Shown: piece after piece, positions 23,905 to 34,233 of the stretch
Layout of the letters: each line of letters starts with the position of its first letter
How positions within the stretch are numbered: the first letter of the stretch is position 1
NCBI GenBank assembly: GCA_037179385.1
Contig: CM074200.1
Location: 33,793,884-33,857,883, forward strand
Source: Holothuria scabra
Taxonomy: Eukaryota; Echinodermata; Holothuroidea; Aspidochirotida; Holothuriidae
Direction of reading: 5' to 3'
Length of the DNA: 64,000 bases
Notes under the pieces: model-generated
Database searches by the model: none
The model's input: the letters and a program-made list of their open reading frames with translations, nothing else
What the model was told of the DNA's origin: nothing
Made by a program: the position numbers and the translations under genes

Positions 23905-24560
23905 AATTTAGTTAATTATGACTGCACTTGAGCACATCTGTAAACCCCTTACATACAATGGCAATCTATCTTTCTCTCATGCTATCTTTCCTGATAAACT
24001 CAAGTTGCTAAAGTTTTTTTCTATTATTAAAAGTGGTGATTTGCACATCTTTGCCAATTATTGTCTGATTTCAACTCTCTTCCACATTTTAGGATCTTTG
24101 TAAGGATAGGCCTAATGTTTAATAAAATCCAGTTATCCCTAGGAAATACAACATGCTCTTTTACTTTCTGCCCAGGGTGTTCAACTGAATTCGCTTTATA
24201 TGACGTAAATTATCGATAAGACAAGGCACATGACAGTATTCTAATTTCTTTGGGCGTCGTCCTTGATTTATCAAACTGGGCATTTGATACTATTAGTCAT
24301 GATTTATTTGAACCACATACGAACAGGTTAACTTGTGGAGTCCCCACGGTTTCACCCTTGGATCTCTTTGATTATGTTTATTAATTACGTGAACAATATA
24401 TATAAGCCAGATTTGTTCAAACATGCAGTGGTATGTTATTTGCTTATATAAATATATTCTTCAGCTCCAATAACCCATAGAAGAAGATAGAAGAAACTGA
24501 GTGTAAAGAAGTAAGTTAACTTTTGGACTGATTTGCTTCTAATAAACTCAAGATAAGTAG
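23905..24560 (+). pseudogene. decayed non-LTR retrotransposon reverse transcriptase fragment
   Basis: Translated pieces in plus frames resemble a LINE reverse transcriptase in the right order: HICKPLTYNGNLSFSHAIFP, LKFFSIIKSGDLHIFANYC, LISTLFHILGSL (about 23927-24100), VVLDLSNWAFDTISHDLFE (about 24258-24315), then LTCGVPTVSPLDLF and, after a frameshift, FINYVNNI (about 24330-24400). The counterparts in intact LINEs are FPDxLKxAKVxPIxKSGD, NYRPIS, LDLSKAFDTxxH and SGVPQGSxLGPLLF. Stops and frameshifts show it is dead. Its subfamily is uncertain. Confidence 0.75.
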
Positions 24561-25589
24561 AACGAAACGTTTTTTCTTATCTCAAGAGGAATAGCTCTTA
24601 TTCCAATACACATATTCACTAGAGCAGCAATGATGTTGTGAAACTCACACATCCTGTTGTGAAACTCACACACAACTTGTTTTGTCTGTTAAAAACAGGA
24701 ACTCAAAGTCCAACCAAATTTTATCTGTTATCTGTTTCCTTAACCTCCTTACATAACAAAATTAAATGCAAAGAAGTAAAGAATAGTGAAGGCAGGCCAT
24801 TAGTGATTTTGCATGTAAACCTACATCTGTTACAGTTTTATGGTAGATCTAAATATCACTGCATACTTTCTCAAATCATGGAAGCCTGGACTGTGTATTC
24901 TTATAGGCATTGAGCAGTAACATAAAATTAATAACTCATATATGGTGTACCTGTAAACTGCTCATGTACTGCAAAGTACATTCAATTGCACCTACAAATC
25001 CACAAGTAAGCACTGCATGCTATGTACTGATCAAAATAAAACAGAGACTAAAGAGGTTCTTACTATACTGTGCTTATTGAACTCAAACAGTTATGTTGGT
25101 ATTTCTTGGCTTGGCCATAATTTATGATAACTTGAACAGAACAGAATGAAAGGTATCTCCACAAAAGATAAGTTACAACAGGGTCTGTTGTAACTCCCTG
25201 GTTACAGCCTAATTCTCTCCACACTAGCTGACCACAGCTGATTTTGGAACTCCCTAGACAAGCATAAAGTGCCTGTACTGTAAAGGCTTTGTTCAACCAG
25301 CTGTACCATCAAGAACGAACCAGTTTAAATAGCCTGCATAAATGTGCAAGATAAGAACTGAACACACAACCAAGCAGACTGCTATTAGTGCAATAAATAA
25401 ACAACTAACTGCTCAGCAAGTAAAATGAAGTAAGCCCTAAAAACAGCTTTAAAACACAACTTAAACTTCCAATTTTAGAAGCAATCATACACCCACAATT
25501 TTAGCCCAAATCTCCATCTCCAAAAATAAGAAAGAAGAAGACTTTTGTTAAAAAGTTGGTGGCATCTGCCCCATTTGATAACCTCACAT

Positions 25590-25706
25590 ATGTACTGTGT
25601 ACATGTGTGAGCTAACAGGGAATTAAAAAAAAATGTTTCTGCATGGTTCAAGGCTAGAAAACTTTCATTAAATATTGATTATGTACTGTGTACATGTGTG
25701 GGCTAA
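25590..25706. repeat. short direct repeat
   Basis: ATGTACTGTGTACATGTGTG occurs at about 25590 and again at 25681, 91 bp apart, both followed by a GCTAA-like string. The inner GTACTGTGTAC-like part is nearly palindromic. Confidence 0.7.
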
Positions 25707-25803
25707 TAACCAATTACTTGAAGTTGCCAGTAAGATCAAATTTCTTGAGTTTTATATTAAACCCATATGATGGGAGCACCATTTTCCCAACTGTGTTCTA
25801 AAG

Positions 25804-25993
25804 TATAAAAGGGTGTCGGGCATTTTACTCATACACGTTTTTCCTAAAGATGTCTTGCGTATCCGATTCATCTTTCTCTAATATCATCGCATCTCACATA
25901 TATGGTCTTCAGTCTGGTCTAGTGCTACCGGCTCGCAAATTAAAAAGTTGGAGATTGGTTCGGTTACTCCACAGAGAAGAAAGGAGCTAAGAA
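25804..25993 (+). promoter_or_regulatory. TATA-box-like site upstream of a 46-codon reading frame
   Basis: GTATAAAAGGG at 25803 is a good TATA box. About 45 nt further is an ATG (25850) opening MSCVSDSSFSNIIASHIYGL and ending at a TAA after 46 codons (about 25990). The peptide is unknown to me. It could be the promoter of a degraded retroelement, a short transcript, or chance. Confidence 0.25.
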
Positions 25994-26307
25994 CGGCTTT
26001 TTCTGCGTATAAGACGGTTTATGTATTAATTCGTTTGTTGTTTGATTGTTTAGTGGTACATTTGCCTATTTTAGGGAATGCGCTCTCGAGAATCATTCTA
26101 CTGCTTCCTTTAACATGATATAAGATTCTGTAAAAATGTTAAGTTAAACTGCCGTTTTACATTTGGGTGATAAAACATATAAACGAAATAAAAAAAACCT
26201 TTTTTGGATGTTAAACACATAACATAAAGAAACCAGCAGTTTTACGAAAGTTTCCAGATATTGCAAACATCAACAAATCTGTTCTCTTAAGGCAAAAGAG
26301 TAAACTT

Positions 26308-26578
26308 ATTCATTCTCTTATAGAGTGAACAGTGTGAATTTACTCCAAGATAGTGAAATTCACTCTAAGAAAACTAAAATTCACCGCAAGAGGAATGAAA
26401 AGCCCTTCCGCCCGATCCTTGACGACAAAACGAGTGCCTGCAATGATCACTCTTTTTTTTCAATAGTGACCACTTTAGGCATTCTGTCAAGAGTAAAACT
26501 TGGCTCTTTTGGAGTGAATTTCACTTTTCTTAAGGTGAATTCCATTACTCTTTGAAGTGAAGTAACACTCTAATGGAG
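26308..26578. mobile_element. palindromic MITE-like repeat
   Basis: AGTGAAATTCACTCTAAGAA on the left (about 26352) and GAGTGAATTTCACTTTTCTT on the right (about 26512) lie in an inverted arrangement with outer blocks rich in ATTCAC/GTGAAT and AGAGT. The centre carries unrelated sequence (CCGCCCGATCCTTGACGAC). No clear duplication was found. Confidence 0.5.
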
Positions 26579-28082
26579 AGACAGGAGACAAGAGACAGGT
26601 ATTTTGGCAGTTTGCACTCACCTTTGAGTAGCTGTGAAGCACATGGAGAACAATACACACTCAATTGCTTTACCTACAGTGTACCGTAGAATGCACGGTC
26701 CATCATTTTAAAGCGGCTCATTGAGTTGGTTCATGAAATTCAACAAATTTTTCCAAACCTATTAATTTTTCTTCACAAACCAATTACAAACAGTCAAAAT
26801 TAGACAATTCCCATATCCTACATATAAATAACTCTTTTATGAGTGAGTAATTAACGGTTCAAGTCCGTTTTCAAAAATTCGTGACCAGACACTTTTTCAA
26901 ATTATGTACGAAACCGTTACAAGTCAAGACACTAGAAAATTAAAAAAGTTAACATTTTCTGTGACTTTTGGACTTGAAACGTGACTTGTTGTGCTAACTT
27001 TAAGCATTTGTATGTGGTAGTCACCCTTTGAGACTCTCATTAAGTTATCAATATCAACTCAATGAGCCTTGAAATGATTTTGAAAGGAAATGTTTGAAGT
27101 TTTTGAAGGTTTAGAGTTCTTTACTTCAGATGCATCTAACATATTCTTATACTAAACATATAATAACATCACATACATTATAGAAGATGACGTGGAAGAG
27201 ACCCAACAAAAGCAAAGCTTTTTGAGGCTGGACCATCTTATGCAAGAAAGAACAAACAAGTAACACTTGAACTACAACGTACTACATATATGAGATGGAA
27301 AAAGAAGTCGTAACGAAAAAAGAGAAAACAAAGAGGGGGATAAAAGGAAAGAGGGGAGAGAAAGGCAGGGCAGAGATAAAGGCACAAAGCTAAAGGGAGA
27401 TCATCTGATTCGTAGAAAATACATACACCACCTTTACATTTTGCTTAAACCTTTACAGAGACTTAGGCAAAACAACTGCCGACTGGAGGGAATTTCAAAA
27501 TTCAGGGCCATAATACAGAACAGTAGAGGAAGCAAGGAGGCAGTGGCGTACTCATGCAGGTTTTCTGTGAAAAAGGGGTGCATGCAGTATGTTGAGCTAT
27601 CGCCGGACTGGAGAGGTGTCTGTCCCTCCTTTGAAAATTTGTGGCCTTTTCAAGGATCCTACATGCAAAATGGTGTTACGATTTTTTTAATTTGATAGGA
27701 ATAGTTTTTTAAAGTTGAATTGTGTTAGTTAATGGGGATACAACTGATAATTTTGTGTCTTTACATGCCCTTTAATGCGATGCACACTACTTTGTTGAAG
27801 TAAAATTTGTTTCACAAACTCAAGCTAAACATGTATTGCTCCCAAATCAGCCTCAAACGGTTTATTTCTTATAATGAACTTTATTTTGACGAAAGTAGTC
27901 ATATTGATGTTTCGTTACGCAAATTTAAGCCGTTGACAACATTATTTCAAGAATGGTGAGATGCAATAAATCCGCTGAACTTCCACATTAGGGAATGCAG
28001 AAGAAAGCAACTTCAACATAGTTATTTTTGACAAGAGTAAGTCATTAAGCATTATTTCCATCATAATTAAAGTGACTTAGTT

Positions 28083-28116
28083 CCATGGGCGTCGGCTTGA
28101 GAGACGAGACGCCCAT
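28083..28116. repeat. miniature palindrome with MITE-type ends
   Basis: CATGGGCGTC and GACGCCCATG are exact inverted arms around a 14-nt loop. The arm is the terminal sequence of the MITE at 17477-17766. The flanks CTTAGTTC and TTCAGTTC agree at 6 of 8 positions. Confidence 0.6.
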
Positions 28117-28156
28117 GTTCAGTTCCATTGCAGTTTGATTACCAATGGTCTCTTAC

Positions 28157-28216
28157 CTCCTTTAACTGAGACAGCCATATCTTCTTAGAGGATTCTTCTT
28201 TCCCGCATTCTGTATT
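28157..28216 (-). CDS. candidate 60-nt coding exon (possibly sacsin-like gene)
   Basis: Acceptor TAGTTTTGCAG at 28217-28218 and donor GGAG|GTAAGAG at 28155-28156 are both strong. The 20 codons (NTECGKEESSKKIWLSQLKE) are open in phase 0, compatible with the exon at 14590-14700. Against it, the peptide does not look like the segment that normally precedes the N-box in sacsin (FGQ...ILK), and the intron would be 13.4 kb. It may be an unusual N-terminus, an exon of another transcript, or a false positive. Confidence 0.3.
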
Positions 28217-28765
28217 CTGCAAAACTAAAAAACAGAACACAGCGAACAATAATCATGTTCCAACCCAAATCATAGACGAATCTGAACTTTATTCTAACGG
28301 TGATTAGTCTCTGTACCCCAAAGTCTATCAGAGAAGCCTATATAAGGCACTATATATGGAAACTAAATTAATCTATGAATAAACATATGAGGTTCTACTT
28401 ATGAATATGTTATTTTTAGATGTCTGGAAATTTTGTTCTTGCGCAATATCGCTCATTAAAGGATAAGGTTTAAGTTAAAAAGTATTGATTTTGTTTGGAA
28501 TTTCCGAGATAGCCATTTTGAGGACATTGTTAAGTGCTCGTGTAATTTTATTGACCGAAACCTTGTTGAAACACGTGATAAATGTTTTGTAACAGCAGTT
28601 ATATATGGAATATACCAATACAAACCTGTTATAGCTTTAGGCTTTGAGACAAGGTCATAGCCAGCTGGTCTGACAAGGTTCTGGGGGTTTTTCCAAGGGA
28701 GAGGGACAAATTTGTAAAAATGTATAAATTCGATGACAAACTTTGGAACTTTGTATGGGGGAAAT

Positions 28766-28792
28766 GCCCCCCCCCCCACACACACACACAGC
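28766..28792. repeat. poly-C and CA tract
   Basis: A C run followed by ACACACACACACA. Confidence 0.9.
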
Positions 28793-29296
28793 TGTGGGCC
28801 TCCTTTGAGAACACAAGCCATGCATTCTTGAACGCAACGTACAACTGCAATAGTTACAGCATCTAGCCTATCTGCTCCAGTAATTTAGAGGGGACCTTGC
28901 TTAGATCTTTAAGCAGATGCCAAAAGTCTATGCCGGTATGATTTTTTGCCTCTTCAGATTAGTTTGAGCACAGTACCACCACCTTTTCTTGTTATTATCT
29001 CTGACCCCTTCTTAAATCAATAAGTTTCTTCCGGTAAAGCAGGCAGACCAATTTATCACTAGCATTCATCAACGCTGCGTTGAGAATATCTATAATTAGA
29101 TTCGTGAAATCTTTATTTTTCTTTTAAATCCTGAATTTATAACATCAATGCATGAAGAGTGTAATTCTTCGATTTTGTGCAAATTGTTAAGTTGTGACAC
29201 AAAAGTTCGACACGCAAGTTACGGTATCCATTTTCTGCAAAATGTTGATTTATCCATCACTTGTGATAATTTCATCAATTTTACGCAAATTTTTAA

Positions 29297-29400
29297 GATC
29301 AAGAGCCGTCACCCCAGCATGAAGTAGTGTAGCACAGTGTCCTGTTTTATGATTAGCTGTTGAGAGTCATGTGACAACTTTTTTTCTCCTCAAGAAATCC
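29297..29400 (+). mobile_element. piggyBac-like MITE, left part
   Basis: TTAA (29293-29296), then GATCAAGAGCCGTCACCCC and TGTTGAGAGTCATGTGACAA as in the full copy at 52787-53039. The right end was not found. Confidence 0.6.
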
Positions 29401-29574
29401 AACAAGAAGCAAAGAAGGCAATTTTATCGATTTTCTGGAAAACGGTACAGGGAATAATTGAACATTTCTTCCTTTTTTGCCATACGTTAAGAAAATACAG
29501 TAACAAATTGTCATTTGACATTTTCCATTTGTATCTTGCGCAATTTGCATTGTACTACCAATTTTGCTTGTGTC

Positions 29575-30170
29575 ATTTCACTAAACAGACCTCATGCAAC
29601 CTTTGACCTCTTTTAAAAGGGTTGGGGATTATTGTCTTTCAAAACCCAGCTTTAAGAAAAGTATTAAAGCATGTACGCATCCTATGTTGGAATAACGTGT
29701 TAAATAAAAGTCCACAAAGCTAGTGATTTCTTGCCCATTTGGGGTATTCTTGTGAAATTTTGCCTTTTGGCCTGTAGTGAAAAATTTACCCTTTTCCCCC
29801 TTTGATGAAATCAGAAGGACGGTCTTTGATTCCTAGTGACATCACATGACCTCTCATCTCCACCAAAACAAAAGGTTATTTCTAATATCGTGTTTACAAG
29901 TCATTATTTAAGAGGGTTTTTAGTTTTGCTTCTGGTGATCTCGAATGACCTTTGGCCCCGAATAAAAACAAATTGATTCCATTTGACACGCCAAATATAA
30001 AAAGTGTAAGTCTCTGCTATCCAGAGACAGTGTGTTTACAAATCATTTTCCTTTTGTTTCTGCAGCTTTACTTTTGGTGACACAAATGACCTTTGCCCTG
30101 TCGTTCCTCTCTTGAGATGTCGTGTTTACAAGCAGTGTCACAAGCACACACATATGACATCACCATTGCC
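29575..30170 (+). repeat. TTTGACC-family repeat, fourth block
   Basis: Diverged units with CAACCTTTGACCTC (29601), TGACCTCTCATCTCCACC (29848), ATATCGTGTTTACAAG (about 29885) and TTGAGATGTCGTGTTTAC (30110). It ends with AGTGTCACAAGCACAC and CATCACCATTGCC. Confidence 0.75.
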
Positions 30171-30243
30171 GTATGTTCCCTCCTTACCATCGACAAAGAG
30201 TTTGCAGTTAAAGAGCAGCGGCTTTTATTTACATACAACTTAA

Positions 30244-30370
30244 AGGGGAAATGCAGTCACCCCAAATAGAATTACTGATGTTGTTGCAGTAGTCTTTCGT
30301 GTTTCGTGATTGGCTCTTAAGAGTCATTTGACTGATGATATATTTCTGAACTAGAATTCGTCCCGCGTGT
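30244..30370 (+). mobile_element. piggyBac-like MITE, left part
   Basis: TTAA at 30240-30243 is followed by AGGGGAAATGCAGTCACCCC and GTGATTGGCTCTTAAGAGTC, the left half of the family at 52787-53039. The right end was not found. Confidence 0.55.
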
Positions 30371-30593
30371 GTAGAAACTTGCACACATATTCGATTAGTT
30401 GACCAACCAGCTGTCTGCATTTATTGGTGTTGATTCGTTATTTCCCCCAAAGGAGTAGCGACACCTAGATTTCAAAAGTAGCCCGAGGATGGGGAAAAAT
30501 GAAGTTCGATGGAAAATGTGGGGCACAAATTTTCGAGCATAGCGCAAAACCGAGGGGAGTTTCACAGGGTCCAAGGTCCGCTTCAGCAGTGGC

Positions 30594-30670
30594 GGCGCTA
30601 CGGGGGCATGAGGGGGCATTCACTCTCTCAGATTTTTTCCTTGCCTCCCAGTCCCCCCCCCCCTAAAAAA
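30594..30670 (+). mobile_element. hAT-like terminal end, isolated
   Basis: CAGTGGCGGCGCTACGGGGG has the terminal sequence of the hAT-like elements in this window. No matching right end was seen. Confidence 0.4.
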
Positions 30671-30708
30671 ATAAAATTGCTTGAATGGAAGTGTATGTGA
30701 CCTATGAG

Positions 30709-30731
30709 TGTGTGTGTGTGTGTGTGTGTGT
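30709..30731. repeat. GT microsatellite
   Basis: Perfect GT run of about 22 bp. Confidence 0.95.
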
Positions 30732-31152
30732 TTGGGGAGGGTGGGGATGCACTGGCGCCTGGGTGAACGCGCAATTGATACTGACGAAACGTTTGCCTAC
30801 ATGTCCTTTACGCAGGCCTACATCCTTCCGGATTAGGTCAGGGGTTTCCAGTCTACATGTGGTACGCATATCACTAATGATAAAAAGTTGCCCTGTCTTT
30901 GCAGTACGCGGCATGGTACATAGCGTGCTTCATTTATGTTTCTAATGTTTCTTATTCTCCCTCATGCATCCATCAATTATTTCTGTAGGCTGCCCGCCAA
31001 CTGATGACTGCGTTCTGCTTAGATGCTATCATTACAGCTTAACACTACTTCACCACTTTGCCCATCCCCATCACCCCACACAAATAAAAAAGACTTGTTA
31101 GGCCACTGACAGGGTCACATCTATAGTCCCCCGTCTCATTGGTCACCCATTA

Positions 31153-31235
31153 AACATAACATGACATAACACAACACAACACAACACAACACAACACAAC
31201 ACAACACAACACAACACAACATAACATAACATAAC
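31153..31235. repeat. (ACAAC/ATAAC)n pentanucleotide repeat, 3' tail of the LINE
   Basis: About 16 pentamer units; read on the minus strand they are TGTTA and TGTTG. They lie exactly where the 3' tail of the minus-strand LINE should be, which suits CR1/L2-type elements with microsatellite tails. Confidence 0.85.
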
Positions 31236-31239
31236 AGGT

Positions 31240-32690
31240 TGAAGGGCAAAGGAGGGCCAATGCCCCATAAGATGCCCTGAAGTCCAAGCCCTAATCAAAA
31301 GTCAAACCACCAAAGCTTGACAACAGCCCCAAACAATCAGATTCTACCACAGTTATGGAAAAACTTGTCAATGTTAACCTTAAGCAGTGAACTGACGGGG
31401 ATCGAGTTATCTACCCAATCTGGCAGACAATTCCACTCGTTGACAACTCTATGGGAGAAACTAAACTTCCTAATGACAAGCCTTGCAAAAGGCTTTTCCA
31501 GCTTTTAACAATGCCCACGCACCCGAGAATTGAACCCTTAAATAACTACAAGTCAGAAGGGGATTCCTTTCACAAAGAATTTGTAAACCTGGACCATGTC
31601 CCCCCTAATCCTTCTCAGCTCCAAAGTGGTAAGCCCAAGATGTTTAAGCCAAGTCTGATAAGGTAAATTTCTCACCTCAAGTATAAGGCGAGTGGCTCGC
31701 CTCTGAACTTGCTCTAAAGTGATTACAACACCCAGATATTTCTCGTAGGTGACATTACTAAAAACACTACCATTCATGTTATAATCATAGCTAAAACTTT
31801 TAGGACCAAAATGAAGGACCTTACACTTATCCCCATTAAAAGACATTTGCCAGGTCAGAGACCAAGAAAATAACCTATCCAGATCTTTCTGCAGCAGTAA
31901 GGCATTATCCAAAATGCTAATCCTCCTATAAAGCTTAGTATCATCTGCAAACTTACTTATACGAGATGTAAGAGAACTATCAATATCATTGATGAAAATT
32001 AAGAAAAGAAGTGGGCCCGGGCCAAGGACAGAACCCTGTGGTACTCCACTTGTGACTTCTTTCCAAGAGGAGAAGTTACCATTGACAGCAACTCTGAGAT
32101 CTACCATGAAGCCACGAATTTATCCAATCAGCACAATTGCCCTGAACACCTTACCTATGCAGTTTTACCATTAGCCTACCTAATGGAACTTTATCAAAAG
32201 CCTTTGAAAAGTCAAGGTAAGCGACATCAACGCCATACCCAGAATCAAGAGATGAGACATCTTCAAGAAAGCTCAGTAAGTTAGTAACACAAGATCTGCA
32301 TGGCAGGAAACCATGCTGTGACAGATTAAGTAACTCATTATCTAAAAGATACTTAAGTAAACTATTCTTAATTAAAGATTCCATAACTTTGCACACAACA
32401 CTCGTTAAACTGACAGGCCTGTAGTTGCAAGGCATGCCGTACTTCGATCCCCCTTCTAAAAATTGGAATGACATTTGCTACCCGCCAGACAATAGGAACA
32501 AAACTCGAATCCAGACACTTCTGAAAAATGATGGAAAGAGGAACTGACAAAATCTCAGAGCATTCACGTAAAATGGCTGGGTGTACCCCATCTGGCCCAG
32601 GGGCCTTACTAGCTTCCAAACACTTTTTACAAACTTGTTCCTCCGAGAAAATGACATAACTGATTTTAGCGTAATTCGTCTCATTGGTCC
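31240..32690 (-). pseudogene. 5'-truncated CR1/L2-like LINE (reverse transcriptase)
   Basis: Minus-strand pieces in order: EEQVCKKCLEASKAPGPDGV and HPAILRECSEIL (about 32570-32680), NYRPVSLTSVVCKVMESLIK (about 32370-32440), VAYLDFSKAFDKVPLGRLMV (about 32170-32235), TSGVPQGSVLGPGPLLFLIF (about 31995-32060), SKFADDTKLYRRI (about 31930-31965), then LEQVQRRATRLILEVRNLPY and LELRRIRGDMVQVYKF (about 31570-31700). These are reverse transcriptase blocks plus the usual C-terminal end; FADD stands at the catalytic YADD site. The frames are broken at least twice, so it is dead. Endonuclease and ORF1 are missing. Confidence 0.92.
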
Positions 32691-32983
32691 CCTCTTATTA
32701 TTTCGTCTAATTGGTCCCCGTCTCATTAGTCCCCCGTCTCATTAGTCCCCGTCTCATTTGGGTTAGGAGACCAATGAGATGGAGGACCAATCGGGGAGAG
32801 TAATGAGATGGGGGACTATTGAGACGGGGGACCATAGACATTATCCCCCACTGACTAGTATGGTGGTACTCGGTGGAATAGCGCAAATGTGAAATGATAT
32901 TCCCAAAGACAAAAAGTTGTTAACCCTGGATTTAGATCAACCGAAAAATTAAATCATATACCTCTCCTGGGACTTAATTTTTA

Positions 32984-33444
32984 ACCCAGAGATATGCTAA
33001 AACCTCAGAGTTTCCGGAGGACTTAATTTTTCACCCAGATGTATGCTTAAACCTCAAAGCTTCCGGGAGCTTCTCCCCCTGTGCCCGACCAGGACTTTAC
33101 CCCTGGACCCCACCAGGTCCTAAGGTGTGCCCCTGGCCCCCACCCGCAAGACCTCGTGCTTCGCGCTCGCTTTCTATGCCCCCAGCATTTTCCTTTGCCC
33201 CTCTCCCCCCAAAATGACACTCTGGTGCCGCTGCGCTACAGGGACCCTGGTGAGACCCAGCAGAACCACCCGATCGGTGTTCAGGGGGCGAGGTTTTAGG
33301 ATATCTCTAGGTGACAAATTTAGTCATGAGATAGGTATATTTTATTGTAGCAAATTTTGTCCACAGAAGGGCTAAGCAGAAAAGCCTTGTAGAGTCCAGG
33401 AGATGAATACCCCGAAGCTCTGAGATTTAAGCATATCTCTGGAT
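32984..33444. mobile_element. element with inverted 'ACCCAGAGATATGC' ends and tandem start
   Basis: ACCCAGAGATATGCTAAAAC at 32984 recurs inverted at 33418-33444 (minus strand ATCCAGAGATATGCTTAAAT). The left end also has a tandem second copy (CACCCAGATGTATGCTTAAA, about 33033). The body is C-rich with CTTCGCGCTCGCTTTC and TGCCGCTGCGCTACAGGGAC, a style common in invertebrate DNA-transposon derivatives. Confidence 0.55.
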
Positions 33445-34233
33445 GAAAGGTCATGTGTAGGCATATTGGTTCAGGACACGGCCCGGGATAAAGGGGCAAA
33501 GTCTCTGACTGCATCATCATCATCATTATCATTCTTTTTTATTAATAACATACACTCTAATAATGATAAATAGCTTACCGGTTTAAAATCCGACTGTCAC
33601 AGTCTCACACTTGCATTTTTCTCACCAACTGTCTTCAAATGTAGTAGTAGACTAGTCTCTTCCGGCTCCCTGAGAAGGCCTACAGTAGAGTTGCACAGTC
33701 TTTAGGCCGATGCATGCATTACAATCCGACCACGGCTAGGCTATCATTACACTTCCATGATATGCTACCGCTAGCAAGTGCAGGAGTGCAGGAAGCAAGT
33801 CAGCAAGTTGGCCTCTTAGCGTAAATGAATAACTAAGCCGACGTGGACACTGCTGAGCATGCATGTATGTAGGGAATAAAAAAAGGGAAGAAAAGCTATT
33901 TATAGAGTTCTGGATTTTTATGTTTTACACAACATCAATATCAATACATACTTTACATGAACAAATAATATCACAAAGCACTGAATTCACTAATCGATTG
34001 ATCGGCGTTACGAATATTGTAACAAATAGATAATGTAACACAGCGTTTTGAGGTACGCGAACTAAGTGGCACAAGAATGTTTTGAATTCAGAATGAATAG
34101 GCTACTTAGGTGTAGAAGCTGCTTAGGTCATCAAGGTCTGAATAACTTGTTGGATTTCTAGGACCATGGAGCGTAAATATTACTTTGATCCTAGCTCCAT
34201 GCTAGGATTGGAGGGAGTTGCAGCTGTCTGCTA

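Larger units (their letters stand above)
14701..28156 (-). other. repeat-rich intron or 5' flank of the sacsin-like gene
   Basis: No secure host exon. A further coding exon must lie upstream of 14700, because the first module lacks its N-terminal segment. Content: TTTGACC repeat arrays (15000-17440, 18880-20110), a MITE (17477-17766), an inverted repeat (about 20395-20612), SINE copies (21322-21475, 22035-22290), a GT microsatellite (23754-23792), a LINE remnant (23905-24560), a TATA-box-like site (25804) and a palindromic MITE (26308-26578). Between these I see nothing. Confidence 0.5.
31122..32835. mobile_element. terminal-inverted-repeat element interrupted by a LINE
   Basis: The left end TATAGTCCCCCGTCTCATTG (31122) matches, in inverted form, the right end TATGGTCCCCCGTCTCAATA (read on the minus strand from 32835). 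Several more copies of GTCTCATTGGTCCCC or GTCTCATTAGTCCCC in both orientations lie between 32680 and 32835. The LINE fragment at 31153-32690 sits inside. Confidence 0.65.

Noticed and set aside
26630..26690. Minus-strand candidate exon with donor CAAAG|GTGAGT
   Set aside because: The open frame is short, the acceptor GTAG|GTAAAG is weak and the peptide is not sacsin-like.
31317..32107. Functional reverse transcriptase gene
   Set aside because: Frame breaks, missing endonuclease and a truncated 5' end show a dead LINE copy.
33586..33860. Possible minus-strand 5' untranslated exon ending at AAACCG|GTAAGC
   Set aside because: Only the donor supports it. No acceptor, ATG context or connection to a coding exon can be shown.
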